From the NCBI GenBank assembly GCA_030549175.1, contig JAUKUA010000007.1:744001-808000 (forward strand): a DNA stretch of 64,000 nucleotides. The letters are read 5' to 3'. Source of the DNA: Lasiosphaeris hirsuta. Lineage: Eukaryota; Ascomycota; Sordariomycetes; Sordariales; Lasiosphaeriaceae. Shown one piece after another: positions 1-9,729 of this stretch. Both the position numbers and the translations under genes were made by a program. Every line of letters begins with the position of its first letter. The first letter of the stretch is position 1. The notes beneath the pieces are model-generated. The model made no database searches and had not been told where the DNA came from. It was given only the letters and a program-made list of their open reading frames with translations.

Positions 1-516
1 AAGCGCAAGGCCGAGTTGAAGGCGCTGGACGAACTCGAGGGGGCCACCTCTGACGATGGCAGCAACAAAGATGACGACAAAGACAAAGGCGGTAATGATA
101 TTGACGCCAGAGTCGATCCGGGAAAAACAGTGGCAGCACCAGACCGGCCACGGAGGCCGCGGAGGCCACGACAAGCGGACTGGCTTCCGACACCACCCCT
201 GTCCGCCGAAAGCCCTCTGCACAGGAGGAAGCGGCGCAGGATATCTGAGGAAGATGACGCGGAGAAGGAGCGCTCCGCTAAGAAGCACGTCAGCTCCGCG
301 AAAGAAGTCTCAGCTACTGCAGAGCCACTGCAGAAGATGCTGTGCTCAACACGTCGCAGTGGAAGGGCCGGAAGCGGCGACGGGCTCGACGTGGGCGATG
401 AAGAGGAGGGGGACAAGGAGCGCCCAACCAAGGTTCGAATCACCACCACTCGCCCCGGCAGCATATGCCTGCAAAGACTTCGACCACGACCACAGCCAAG
501 GCGACCATCTGGTTGA
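1..516 (+). CDS. charged low-complexity protein, C-terminal part, cut by window edge
   Basis: The frame is open from base 1 to a TGA at 514-516, so the gene begins to the left of the window. The visible 171 residues are rich in Lys, Arg, Asp, Glu and Ser. A run of Arg-Pro repeats lies near residue 50 and a KRRR basic cluster near residue 75, which would suit a nuclear protein. No folded domain is recognisable. A second frame (56-553) is also long and open, as is common in GC-rich fungal DNA, so the frame choice is only probable. The composition suggests a disordered tail of a chromatin or nuclear protein, but this is inference. Confidence 0.4.
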   Translation, partial: KRKAELKALDELEGATSDDGSNKDDDKDKGGNDIDARVDPGKTVAAPDRPRRPRRPRQADWLPTPPLSAESPLHRRKRRRISEEDDAEKERSAKKHVSSAKEVSATAEPLQKMLCSTRRSGRAGSGDGLDVGDEEEGDKERPTKVRITTTRPGSICLQRLRPRPQPRRPSG

Positions 517-1011
517 CGATGCCACGATTTCTGCGCTACGGCGGTTAGCCTAGCCGCTCACGCGCTTATGACACTGCGCCACGCCGCTCTTGCGTACATG
601 GCGTCTTCATCGCCGATGTTAATGAGACGCTGACAGGCATTGCTCCCACAGTAGGGACTGTTCGGTCAACTCGAGGGCTCCAGCAGTGGGCGGGTGAAGG
701 AGAGCGGGGGTCGAATGTAAGGCCTAGCCATTTTATCGATTTATAACCCAGGAAGGGGAAGGGCAAGGCTAGCGAGTCGCAGGATCAGCAGTTGAATCCC
801 GGCGGGACAATGAGTCTTATCCTCGTTAAACCCACTATATTTTTGTAGGAGATGGACCTTAGATATTAGCATGTTTTGCAGTCTTGGAAATTAGCCAGTT
901 TCACACCTCTTCTTTTGATGGGCGACACTTTGTCTATCTGCAGCCGGGAGCGCTTGAACATATTCTCTTATCATGTCTGCAGAGAGTAAGTCTCCTAAGC
1001 ATCTTCCTTAT
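517..1011. other. intergenic, no gene seen
   Basis: I see no convincing coding frame. The composition shifts from GC-rich to mixed and short stops are frequent in all frames. Confidence 0.5.
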
Positions 1012-1401
1012 TTACGAGCTATGAATGAAATAATTACAGATTAAAGCGAGAAAGCGCTGTAAGGATGAAAAGTTGGTCAGGTTAAGCTCCCAGGCCTCAC
1101 AGACGTTTAAGTTGTGGCGGCCGGACGAAGATGGTATATCCGTCGCAGCTGCCTCGCCGTCTACGATACTTCTGCACCCAAGGATGACTTTAGCAGCTTC
1201 AAGCCAGACAAAATGGTACGCTGCCTCCAAACTGAGGCCTTTATTAGCACCGGTTATCATGATGGTCTGATCTGTGATCAAGTGGTCTAGAAGAGATGGT
1301 TGTATGACCTGATCGCGAAAGGACATTGTGTTGACAATCCCATGATTGGATAGAGCTGGGTTATACGTATGGAAAATCGACGAGACACAGTAATCTGTCA
1401 T
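1012..1401 (-). pseudogene. short-chain dehydrogenase/reductase N-terminal remnant
   Basis: The minus frame carries the Rossmann glycine signature TGANKGLSLEAA, close to the usual TGANKGLG(L/I)EAA of short-chain dehydrogenases. It is followed by a plausible second strand (AKVILGCRS) and the segment ELNLTNFSSLQRF, matching the Asp-rich region before the adenine-binding loop. The family normally runs about 250-330 residues. Here the frame stops about 20 residues later, and I find no NAG motif or YxxxK active site downstream. The first likely Met is MSFRDQ near 1326. The third glycine of the signature is replaced by Ser. I read this as a truncated, non-functional copy. Confidence 0.55.
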
Positions 1402-2009
1402 AATTTTGTCATATTGAAAAATGGGGGAACTGCAGAGTTATGTCATGATGGCTATTATATAACTAGTGGCCACCCAGCAGTTCTAACTAATTGGACGATT
1501 TGCCCGATCGATCATGTAAGCGCCAAGCCCCAGGTGTTCTAATCAGACGAGTAAAGATCTAGGTGCAAAAGATATGCAGATATGCAGTTTAAGCTTCTTG
1601 TTAGGCGCTTTCGCAAAGCCTCAAGCCCCAGCCCCCCCCCCCGCTCCGACCATCCTCCTCTTCTATGCTGCAAATAGAACAATCTGTGCGTCATTGCTAC
1701 CTTATTTTCCATCCAGATCCGCTCTGCACGGTACTGCAGCCCGGGAAACCTCTGCTAGGAAGCCCAGGCTATCAGACACTCTGCCCAAGGAACATGGGGT
1801 GGCGGAGGCTTTGGTGCTGCGGTATAGGGTCTGCTGGGGAAGGCTCCACCCGATCGGTGCGACTTCTGTCTTTCTATCCGCGGAACCACTTTTCGCTTCA
1901 CTACCTGCTAACCGGCGGCTTTTTTGTCTAGTCATTGCCTCATCCCTCCTCGTCCGTGGTACGGACCGCAAACGAAGATGCCGAAACGAGCGATGTTGGC
2001 CCTCGAGAC
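1402..2009. other. 5' region of the NLR gene, nothing coding recognised
   Basis: A C-tract lies at about 1631-1640. The plus frame at 1574-2050 is open but has unlikely composition. It could hold the NLR's 5' UTR or an undetected first exon. Confidence 0.4.
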
Positions 2010-5000
2010 ATGCCAGCTGTGCGACCTCAATCCCCGTCGTTGAACATTGAATCGAAACCCGGAGCTGCACTGGACATAGCTCTGAAGAGCTCGACCCCTG
2101 CTGTTGACACGCAACAGCCAGGCCGGTCACCGCAGATCGGTATGAAAAGTCGGTTGGCAGAGGAAGCAGTTAGGAAGCTCCGAGACGAAAATCCTGATTG
2201 GAAGGGGATTGACTACATCATGAAATACGGCGAGGGCATGGGGTCAGAGTCCAGCAAGACAGACGGAAAGTTCACAGTCAAAGAGCTGCTCGACGGAATG
2301 AATGAACTCCAGAAGCGACGGGGCGAAACGGAGGATACTGAACAAAGCCTCTGGAAAAGACTGAAGATCGGTGAGCGCATTGATAAGAGTGCTGGAGTCC
2401 TCACCCACTTTCTATCTGCTGGCGATGTCGCAGTGAGCTTTGATCCTGTCCATGCTGCACTCCCCTGGGCCGCGATACGCGTTGTTCTGGTTGTGAGTGC
2501 CCTGGTTCGTGTTGACCCGCGGCCCGAAAAATTAACGAGATAGCTTCTCACATCGCACACCAAGGTTCATGATCTCGTTATAGCCTGCTTTCACGAGGTC
2601 GCCTTGCTAGTGTTCCAGTGCGAGTCATACGAGCAACTCTATCTCCATGAAGCTCTCCCCACAGACGCGACTTTAAAGGCACTTGAGAGCGCTGTGATGA
2701 CGGCCTACTGCGAATCACTGCTGTTTCTGGTCTCCGCGTGTCGATATGCCAAACAGGGTTCTGCTCCTCGTTTCGCCACCGCACTGTTCAAGGTCGATAA
2801 GATGGAGGATCATTTGAGCAGATTGAGTAATTGCATCACCCAACTCTCTCACCACAGCAATGTCTGCCAGGCAGAGTATTCCATTCGAGCCCTTACCCGT
2901 TTGCAGCAATCTCTAATTGATGCGACTGGGAAATTGAAAGACCTTAACACAGATTTTGGAAACATCTATGAACTGCTGTAAGCAACAAGAAAAACTGCGC
3001 TGGGCGTATGGAAAAGGCTGACTCGGGAACTGTAGAGTCAAGATCTGCGGCAGGGCCGATGAACGCCTAGACGTTGCGAAAGAACAGAGAGACATTCTGC
3101 GGAAACAGGTCCAGCGGCGATTGTCAGAGAAGGAAGGGAAGTGCCTCCGGTCATTCCGCCTGACGACAGCCAAGGAAGATATCACATACGAGTGGTACAA
3201 AGATCGTGTAGACGAGCGACTGGAAGGCACATGCGAGTGGTTCCTCAAACATCCAGAATTTAAGACTTGGTTAGGTCGAGAGTCGGGCATGTTACTCGTC
3301 ACAGCAGACCCTGGCTGTGGGAAGTCTGTCTTGGCCAAGTACCTTGTGGACCACGTACTTCCACAATCGGACGCTGTCTGCTACTTCTTTTTCAAAGACA
3401 ATGACCAAAATACGGTTCGCCAGGCACTTTGCGCAATACTCCATCAGCTCTTTTCCCGGCGCCCATTCTTGATCCGACACGCGATTCCGGAATACGAGAG
3501 GAATGGAGATGGCCTCAAAAACGTCACATCATCTCTCTGGAATATTCTAGAAGCCGCTGGAAACGATCCAGAAGCCGGAACAGTGGTCATATTGCTCGAT
3601 GCCCTGGATGAATGTGCCCTCACGGACTTTAAGAACTTAGTTCAGGGATTAAGTGCACACACCGGGAGAAAAGTGAAAGTTCTCGCTACCAGCCGGCCTT
3701 ATGAGCAAATCTTGGCAAAGTTCCGGGGTTTACTTGATACGTTTCCTCTGATCCGTATACCAGGGGAGAAAGAAGACAGGATTATCAGCCAGGAAGTAAG
3801 CCGCGTTATCAAACACCGCGTCGGTCGATTAGCAAAGGAAAGAGAACTTGACCAGGATATAAGGGCCCACCTGGAACAGCACTTACTGAACATTCAGCAC
3901 CGGACCTATCTCTGGGTATACCTTGTGTTTGACCATTTGATGGAGACCAACTTCGACAAGACGAAGAAGGAGATCATCAAGGCCATCAGCACCCTCCCCG
4001 AAAGTGTCACCGAAGCCTATGAGAGGATCCTGAGCAAACCCAAGGACAGTAAGAAACTTAAAAAAGCTCTAACGCTCATCCTAGCAGCAAACCGACCGCT
4101 TACCTTGACGGAAATGAACATCGCCATCAGTGTCGACCTCGGTTCAAGGCCCGAAGATCTCGAGCTTACGCCACCAGATGCCTTTGAATCCTACCTCCGG
4201 AACCTGTGCGGATTGTTCATATCCATTTACAATGGTGGAGTATACTTCCTACATCAAACGGCCCGAGAGTTTTTACTCGCAGATGGCCATTCGACCGTGC
4301 CGAAACCCACGGCCTGGCAGCATTCAATCACCAATCTCGAAGCGCACACACTTTTTGCTGAGGTTTGCTTGGGCTACCTTAAATTTTTCCATTCCGACAC
4401 TATTCCCAAAGATTCAGAGAAAAGCGATCTCCTCAATTATTCAGCCAAGAACTGGGCGATGCACTTCCGGGAAGCTCAGGCTGATACGGATGGTACGGTG
4501 TCCGCAGCTATCAATGTCTGTGAAACTAAAAAGTGCTTTGCGACTTGGTTTCCAATTTTCTGGGAGGCTACTGGATGGAGATACACCGAGTTGCCCCCGC
4601 TTGGAACAGCGGCATATCTTGGCTTGGACAGTGTGGCCGCTCGGCTACTGGAAACTGGCGCACGCCTTGAGGCAAAGGATGTAGAATATGGCCAGACACC
4701 GCTAGGCTGGGCTGCCAGAAATGGCCATGAAGCCGTTGTGAAGCTTCTTCTTGAAAAGAATGCTGATATCGAGGCAAAGGATATGGAATACGGCCAGACA
4801 CCGTTAAGCTGGGCTGCCAAAAATGGCCATGAAGCCGTTGTGAAGCTTCTTTTTGAAAAGAATGCTGATATCGAGGCAAAGGATACAAAATACGGCCAGA
4901 CACCGTTAAGCTGGGCTGCCGAAAATGGCCATGAAGCCGTTGTGAAGCTTCTTCTTGAAAAGAATGCTGATATCGAGGCAAAGGATATGGAATACGGCCA

Positions 5001-5187
5001 GACACCGTTAAGCTGGGCTGCCGAAAATGGCCATGAAGCCGTTGTGAAGCTTCTTCTTGAAAAGAATGCTGATATCGAGGCAAAGGATACAAAATACGGC
5101 CGGACGCCGTTAAGCTGGGCTGCCGAAAATGGCCATGAAGCCGTTGTGAAGCTTCTTCAACAAAAGGTCAATATCGGAACGCTTTGA
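2010..5187 (+). CDS. NACHT-ankyrin NLR-type protein (NACHT_N, NACHT, five ankyrin units)
   Basis: Proposed exons are 2010-2492, 2565-2977 and 3036-5187 (1015 aa). Both introns have GT...AG ends (72 and 58 nt) and keep frame. The N-terminal part contains DPVHAALPWAAIR and a later VHDLVIACFHEVALL, as in the fungal NACHT_N region. The NTPase has a Walker A ADPGCGKS near residues 389-396 and a Walker B VVILLDALDE near 481-490. The C-terminus is five 34-residue ankyrin units. Proteins of this build are fungal NLRs: an N-terminal effector or regulatory part, a nucleotide switch and a repeat sensor, acting in non-self recognition and regulated cell death. Start: the frame extends upstream without an ATG, and the first ATG is 2010; an extra 5' exon cannot be excluded. 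The last unit is cut short, ending KVNIGTL. Exon limits are hand-made. Confidence 0.85.
4669..5178 (+). repeat. five 102-bp ankyrin-coding tandem units
   Basis: Units start at 4669, 4771, 4873, 4975 and 5077, exactly 102 bp apart. They code AKD(M/V/T)(E/K)YGQTPLSWAA and HEAVVKLL(L/F)EKNADIE blocks. The units differ at only a few bases, mainly at the M-E versus T-K pair and at the K/E/R-N-G position. Confidence 0.92.
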
Positions 5188-5902
5188 GTTGGGTCAAAGT
5201 GGTCTTGGTACTGGGATTCTTGTTTAGGTTAGTAGAGATTCTCTGACACTTCTGGAGCCGAGCAATGGAGAGAAAAGAAGATTGAATTTAGTCTGCTCCA
5301 GCTAAGAGAGCAAGGCGCGTGAGCGCCGAATATATACAAAAGAGAGAGCTATGCCAAGGAGCTAGGCTCCTTGCCACAGCTGTGGCTAGGGCGTGCCCCA
5401 CACCCACTGCAGTTATGCGACAGATTCTCAAGTAGGACTTTGTTTATCAGCCGTGGAACATCAATAGAAAGCAAACAGCAGACAGGCGCGTCAGCGTAAA
5501 AGAGCTTGTTTCTTTATCATTGTTACCAGAAGTTAACACATGTCATATGTTAAACTGTCACTTTCAGTTCCTGAAAGTATTGGAAAGAACTGATAATCAT
5601 TTACTTTTAAGGCTCATTTCTTGGTTTCAGCGTTGTCAAAGTCACTGTCTTCTGGGCTTCCGTACAGGCTGCGCCTAATTGTTGATGCCAACAGCACTTT
5701 GGCCTGTGGTGAGTTGCTTGGCTGTGATGGCGTCGAGGATGTCGTATAAGTGGAAACACTGTTTAGCAAAAGTGAAGGGAAAGAGACTGACTGTTGAGTT
5801 CTGTAGAGGTTTCTGTTTGATGTAGGTCATGACGAGGATCTGGGCCCTTGCCTTAGATGACGATCATATTGCGTAGGGATCAGCGGTAGGAACTATAAAG
5901 AC
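5188..5902. other. intergenic with a possible decayed LTR-like segment
   Basis: No coding frame is visible. Around 5350-5380 there is a hairpin with arms caaggagc and gctccttg and a 3-nt loop. Around 5310-5340 is gcgcgtgagcgccg followed by tatata. This is reminiscent of fungal LTR sequence, but no TG...CA ends or second copy were found in the window. Confidence 0.3.
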
Positions 5903-6307
5903 ATGGCCAGAGAGGTTAGTACTTACTTGACAGCGAAGATCATCTTAGGCAGTAGTTCGCATAATAGCTCTCTTGCCTTAAAGGAAACGAGCGTTAACAT
6001 CCATGGAAAGGCCGAGATGGGCATGGATACCTCCGAGTTGGGTCTGTTTCATACCGAGATGGGCACGAACCAGATCTTTGGTTCTCCTGCAACTCGAGAG
6101 CTAGGTGTTGTTTATTGGGATACGGTTGGCTATGTCCCCAGGGACTGGATGAGAACCAAGATTCTCGTAAAGTCTAGGTACATAAGTCCAGAGGGTTACC
6201 AGCCTGGTATCACAGCTCGGGAATGGCGTCTCTTGGTTGCCGCCAAGCTGGCTGACCTAGGGGTCAACGAGTTCGTCGAAGCATACTCCAAGCTAGAACA
6301 GATATAA
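5903..6307 (+). CDS. hypothetical protein, 134 aa
   Basis: This is an uninterrupted frame from ATG 5903 to TAA 6305-6307. The second half (VVYWDTVGYVPRDWMRTK, then a helical stretch ending VEAYSKLEQI) has the composition of a real folded domain, while the first half is Ser/Thr-rich. There is no signal peptide or membrane segment, and I do not recognise the family. It could be the last exon of a longer gene or a fragment, since the upstream 700 bp show no coding sequence. Confidence 0.4.
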   Translation: MAREVSTYLTAKIILGSSSHNSSLALKETSVNIHGKAEMGMDTSELGLFHTEMGTNQIFGSPATRELGVVYWDTVGYVPRDWMRTKILVKSRYISPEGYQPGITAREWRLLVAAKLADLGVNEFVEAYSKLEQI

Positions 6308-6915
6308 GGAGTACAGAGCGCACGATACATACCAGTTTCTTCCCTGCTCCTACTACGCAAACTAATATTTGATGATATTGCCATGGCATAACCTTGGCGT
6401 CTGGCAGTTGGAAGGCATGGTTCTGGCCACCTTTGCTCCAATGACAGGAAGAGAGGCACACACGTGGGCACTATGGCGTCTCTCATTGGCCAACTGCAAA
6501 CCTTGGATTACCAAATGCGCAACGCTGCACCGCACTTTTAACCCTCTCCGGGGGATGCAGCTGGAGGCTGCCAGACCTCGCTATTCCAGAATATTCGAAG
6601 ATTTGGCAGCTGAGCTTCGGGCGCGATTGCAGACTGATTGCTGATTCCACACTGATCGCTAATTGCTGCCTTCGGCCATCGGTGGCATAATTCGAGAAGA
6701 CACCTGCGATTTCCGACTTTTGGCGCGTCGTGGCCTCCGTTGAAATATTAATATACTTGCGCCTGCCTGCCTCGACCAGATTGCATCGACATAGAAAAAC
6801 GCGTCGCATCCACACAATCGTCATTGCGAAGCCAAACTCGAATCGACCCCGCCATCGAACCCAACCCCTCGACCCCTCGCTCCCCATTTTCCAATCCTCG
6901 ACACACCCCTCCACC
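6308..6915. other. intergenic and 5' UTR of the thioredoxin gene
   Basis: I see no convincing gene. The C-rich stretch at about 6830-6912 directly before the next ATG is typical of fungal 5' leaders. Confidence 0.5.
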
Positions 6916-7302
6916 ATGGCCGACGCGGTCAAGCATATCGGCTCAGCGAGCGAGTTTAACACGCTCCTAGCGTCGACACAATACGTCGTGGCCGACTTCT
7001 ACGCCGACTGGTGCCCGCCGTGCAAGGCCATCGCGCCCAAGTACGCCGAGCTGGCGGCGCAGCACGACATCCCGAGCTACATTGCCTTTGCCAAGGTCAA
7101 CGTCGACAAGGTGCAGTCGCTGGCGGGCGAGTACGGCATCACGGCCATGCCGTCCTTCATCTTCTTCAAGGACGGCAAGCGCGTCAAGGCCAACGGCTCG
7201 CTCAAGATCGAGGGCGCCGACTGGCCCAAGCTCAAGGCCGCCGCCGACAAGATGGGCAAGCTGGCTGCCGCCAAGGCCGACAAGGATGAGGACCTGAAGT
7301 AG
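6916..7302 (+). CDS. thioredoxin
   Basis: An intronless 128-aa frame. The active site is WCPPC at residues 32-36, preceded by VVADFYAD, and the conserved cis-proline lies in TAMPSF (Pro79), followed by IFFKDGKRV. All core thioredoxin-fold elements are present. The middle Pro-Pro instead of Gly-Pro is a known variant that changes redox potential (family knowledge). The C-terminal tail is longer than in housekeeping thioredoxins and Lys/Ala-rich (about residues 95-128). No signal or transit peptide is visible, so it is probably cytosolic. The start is the ATG in ccaccatgg, a good fungal initiation context; the same frame is open upstream but has 5'-UTR-like composition. It would reduce protein disulfides with NADPH supplied through thioredoxin reductase. 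Confidence 0.88.
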   Translation: MADAVKHIGSASEFNTLLASTQYVVADFYADWCPPCKAIAPKYAELAAQHDIPSYIAFAKVNVDKVQSLAGEYGITAMPSFIFFKDGKRVKANGSLKIEGADWPKLKAAADKMGKLAAAKADKDEDLK

Positions 7303-7719
7303 ATGGTACACTAGTAAGGGATCCAGTACACAACGTGTTGCTGCGGAAAACCCGCGATGCAGCAGGCACTGCGATGGATGGCAGGGAGGACTTGTTAGAC
7401 AAGCATACAAGGGATATATCCAAGAGAAGACAAGCACGGAATAGAGCCGCGGTTTCGCGGCTGCATCGACGGGGCGCCGCGTTGGAGTCGCCGACTCCAA
7501 GTTGTTGCCGATCTGCAAGGCAAGACCAAGACCAGGTCCTATGATGTCATCGCCCCGACGACGCGTATATATGTCTAAAGAATCCGCAGAGTGGTCTCCA
7601 TAGAACTCCCTGTTAAAAAGTAGAGTTTTAGAAATGCATATCCTCACGGCCCAAATCACGATATATTTTTGCACATTGTCGTACTCTCATCCAAGATAGA
7701 TTGCATCTCCATACTTAGC
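7303..7719. other. intergenic
   Basis: Thioredoxin 3' region and upstream part of the next gene. No feature recognised. Confidence 0.4.
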
Positions 7720-8150
7720 ATGGATCCAAAAGCCAGCTTCGATGCAGCCCACCACCCTGCCTCTCGATCAGAAGGCGAATGTGACAATGCAGAAACACAA
7801 GAGCCGCCGCAGCGCACGAAAACACGGGACTCCAACACAGCCACGCTAAAGCTCTCTCCACAGCATGGCGACAACACAGAAGATACTGAGTTGACATGAA
7901 GGGAGTCCGGTCAAGGCCCGCACGGGGTTGTCCAGAAGCCTCTTGGACAACAAGCAGATCACGGGGATGATGGTGGGGGCGCACCTGCTGTCAGACTTGG
8001 TATGGACTTGGACGTGGATGTTCAGCTGAAAGCTAAAATAGAGGGGGATATCACTTTATCTATACTCGTAAGTCTGACGCCTTGTCGTGAAAGAATCCCA
8101 GGCACTGACAGCGTTCGCAGCGAGGGAGACTAGGAACCAAAATAAAATAA
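7720..8150 (+). pseudogene. small acidic conserved-type fungal protein with one in-frame TGA
   Basis: From ATG 7720 the frame reads MDPKASFDAAHHPASRS and on through Glu/Thr/Ser-rich sequence to a TGA at 7897-7899. The same frame then continues for 56 codons to LDVDVQLKAKIEGDITLSIL. A GTAAGT donor follows at 8068, an AG acceptor at 8119-8120, and a final exon ends at TAA 8148-8150. The alternating Asp-hydrophobic C-terminal motif is, from memory, common in small fungal proteins of unknown function. A 134-nt intron (7780 to about 7917) would remove the stop and keep frame, but its donor GTGACA is weak. It is either a gene broken by one nonsense mutation or a gene with a weak intron. No function is known. 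Confidence 0.45.
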
Positions 8151-8632
8151 AAGTCAAGTTTCATACCCGTGAATCTGTCGGCTTCGGTCGCTGCCTGCCT
8201 TATCTGCCGCCTATATTTGTCAAGGTAGCGATTAGCTCTGGTCTTACAGATAACGTGAGTCCCATGCACCAGCGACGTGTTGGTTGGCTGTCTTGGTTGC
8301 AACATCACGCGACCGAGATTGGTGACTCGCATGAGTCGCATCAGCATCACACCCACCCTGCATGTGTTGGTTCCGAGACCGACGCAATCAGATTGCGATT
8401 TATTGGCCGCTAAATGGACCAAATCCCGGCCTTTTCTCAGTCTTTGCTCTCTTTTGGTTTTGATGCGAGACAAAAACTAACCTCAGCTAGTTTCTCCAAT
8501 CACTAATTTTACCCCATCCAAAGTTTTCAAGCTGTTTTGGCGCTGGTATCAGTAGCGCATACTCAACCACAACTCTTCAACCCCGAACCAAACCCCAAAT
8601 CCCTCCTCCGCCTGCCACACCACAACCCCACC
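8151..8632. other. intergenic, 5' leader of the next gene
   Basis: No gene seen. The last 60 bases are C/A-rich (8573-8632), as in fungal 5' UTRs. Confidence 0.45.
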
Positions 8633-9475
8633 ATGCCCTCCAGGCGGCGGCACAGCCGCTCCCCGTCGCGGGGCCGCGCGCGCGAGAAGAAACCCGAAAT
8701 CCTCCAGCATCTAGGCCGCGCCGTGCTCTCCTACTCGCTAAGCCGCCTCGCCAAGAACGCCACCTCGTCCTCGTCTTCGTCCAAAAAACCCTCCCGGTCC
8801 CGGTCCCGCCGCCGGTCCCGCAGCGGCGAGCGCAGCCCGCCCGCGCGCGACAACAGCGACCTGCACAGGCACATGACACAGCTGGCGGCGGGCGTGCTGG
8901 CCTTTGGCGTCAAGCAGTACATGGCGCACCGGCGCGAGAAGAAGAAGAAGGAGAAGCAGAAGCCCGCCGCGTCACAGCCCCCGCCGCAGGACCGGGGGTT
9001 GCTCCACCCCGGGCGGCGGGGGGATGCGGAGCTGGCGGGCGCGCTGGCGTCGTTGACGGCCGAGTTGCAGGGGACGTCCGAGGCGATTCGGCGGTTGGCG
9101 CGGCAGCCGCCGAGCCATCGGAACTGTGAGGTGTACCGGGGGCTGGTGGAGAATGCGGATCGGATCCAGGCGCAGCTGGAGAATCTGCAGGCGAGCGCGA
9201 ACAATATGCGGAATTTGCACCCCGGGTTGGCGAAGGGGCGGGAGGAGGGTAGGAGGAGGGAGGGGCCGAAGGCTAGTTCGAGGGGGCCGCCGCCGAGGGA
9301 TGCCGTGAGGGGGGCTCCGAGGGAGGTGGAGAGAGGAATACCTAGGGGAAGGTGGCGGGGAGAGGAGGAGGGAGGGCGGAGGGATGGTGGTTGGAGGCCG
9401 CGGGAGCCCGTGGCACGGGAGCCGAGTCGGTTTGGTGGACAGGATCCCCGGCCGCGAGGGGGCTGGCGGGATTGA
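8633..9475 (+). CDS. SR/RS-rich basic protein, 280 aa
   Basis: An intronless frame from the ATG in caccatgcc. Residues 1-30 and about 50-75 are Arg-Ser rich. Residues 30-45 (LGRAVLSYSLSRLAK) and about 80-105 (LHRHMTQLAAGVLAFGVKQY) are amphipathic helical segments, followed by a Lys-rich stretch (REKKKKEKQK). Residues about 140-200 form a predicted coiled region (LVENADRIQAQLENLQASAN). The last 80 residues are Arg/Gly/Pro-rich and look disordered. RS tracts suggest a nuclear or RNA-associated protein, but no RRM is present, so this is inference. The family is not recognised. Codon use is strongly GC-ending, like the expressed genes nearby. Confidence 0.65.
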   Translation: MPSRRRHSRSPSRGRAREKKPEILQHLGRAVLSYSLSRLAKNATSSSSSSKKPSRSRSRRRSRSGERSPPARDNSDLHRHMTQLAAGVLAFGVKQYMAHRREKKKKEKQKPAASQPPPQDRGLLHPGRRGDAELAGALASLTAELQGTSEAIRRLARQPPSHRNCEVYRGLVENADRIQAQLENLQASANNMRNLHPGLAKGREEGRRREGPKASSRGPPPRDAVRGAPREVERGIPRGRWRGEEEGGRRDGGWRPREPVAREPSRFGGQDPRPRGGWRD

Positions 9476-9532
9476 GTGAGGGCATTGATGAACGTACGTT
9501 ACCATGTTCAAGGAGTAGGAAGCATTATTGAG

Positions 9533-9624
9533 TGTATTTGTAGCATGTATTTGTAGCATGTATTTGTAGCATGTATTTGTAGCATGTATTTGTGGCATGT
9601 ATTAGTAGCAATGTATTAGTAGCA
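9533..9624 (+). repeat. 13-bp minisatellite, seven units
   Basis: Unit tgtatttgtagca starts at 9533 and repeats every 13 bp. The fifth copy has a G substitution and the last two have an A. One extra A (9611) precedes the last unit. It lies just beyond the SR-rich gene's stop codon. Confidence 0.9.
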
Positions 9625-9729
9625 GATTACCGCCTATCTTGAAATTCACATTGGTTACATAACCCGCCAGTTCCAAAGCCAAAGTCTTCCTCATTGAACT
9701 CGGTGGGCTGGTCTGAAGTCTACCCGTCA

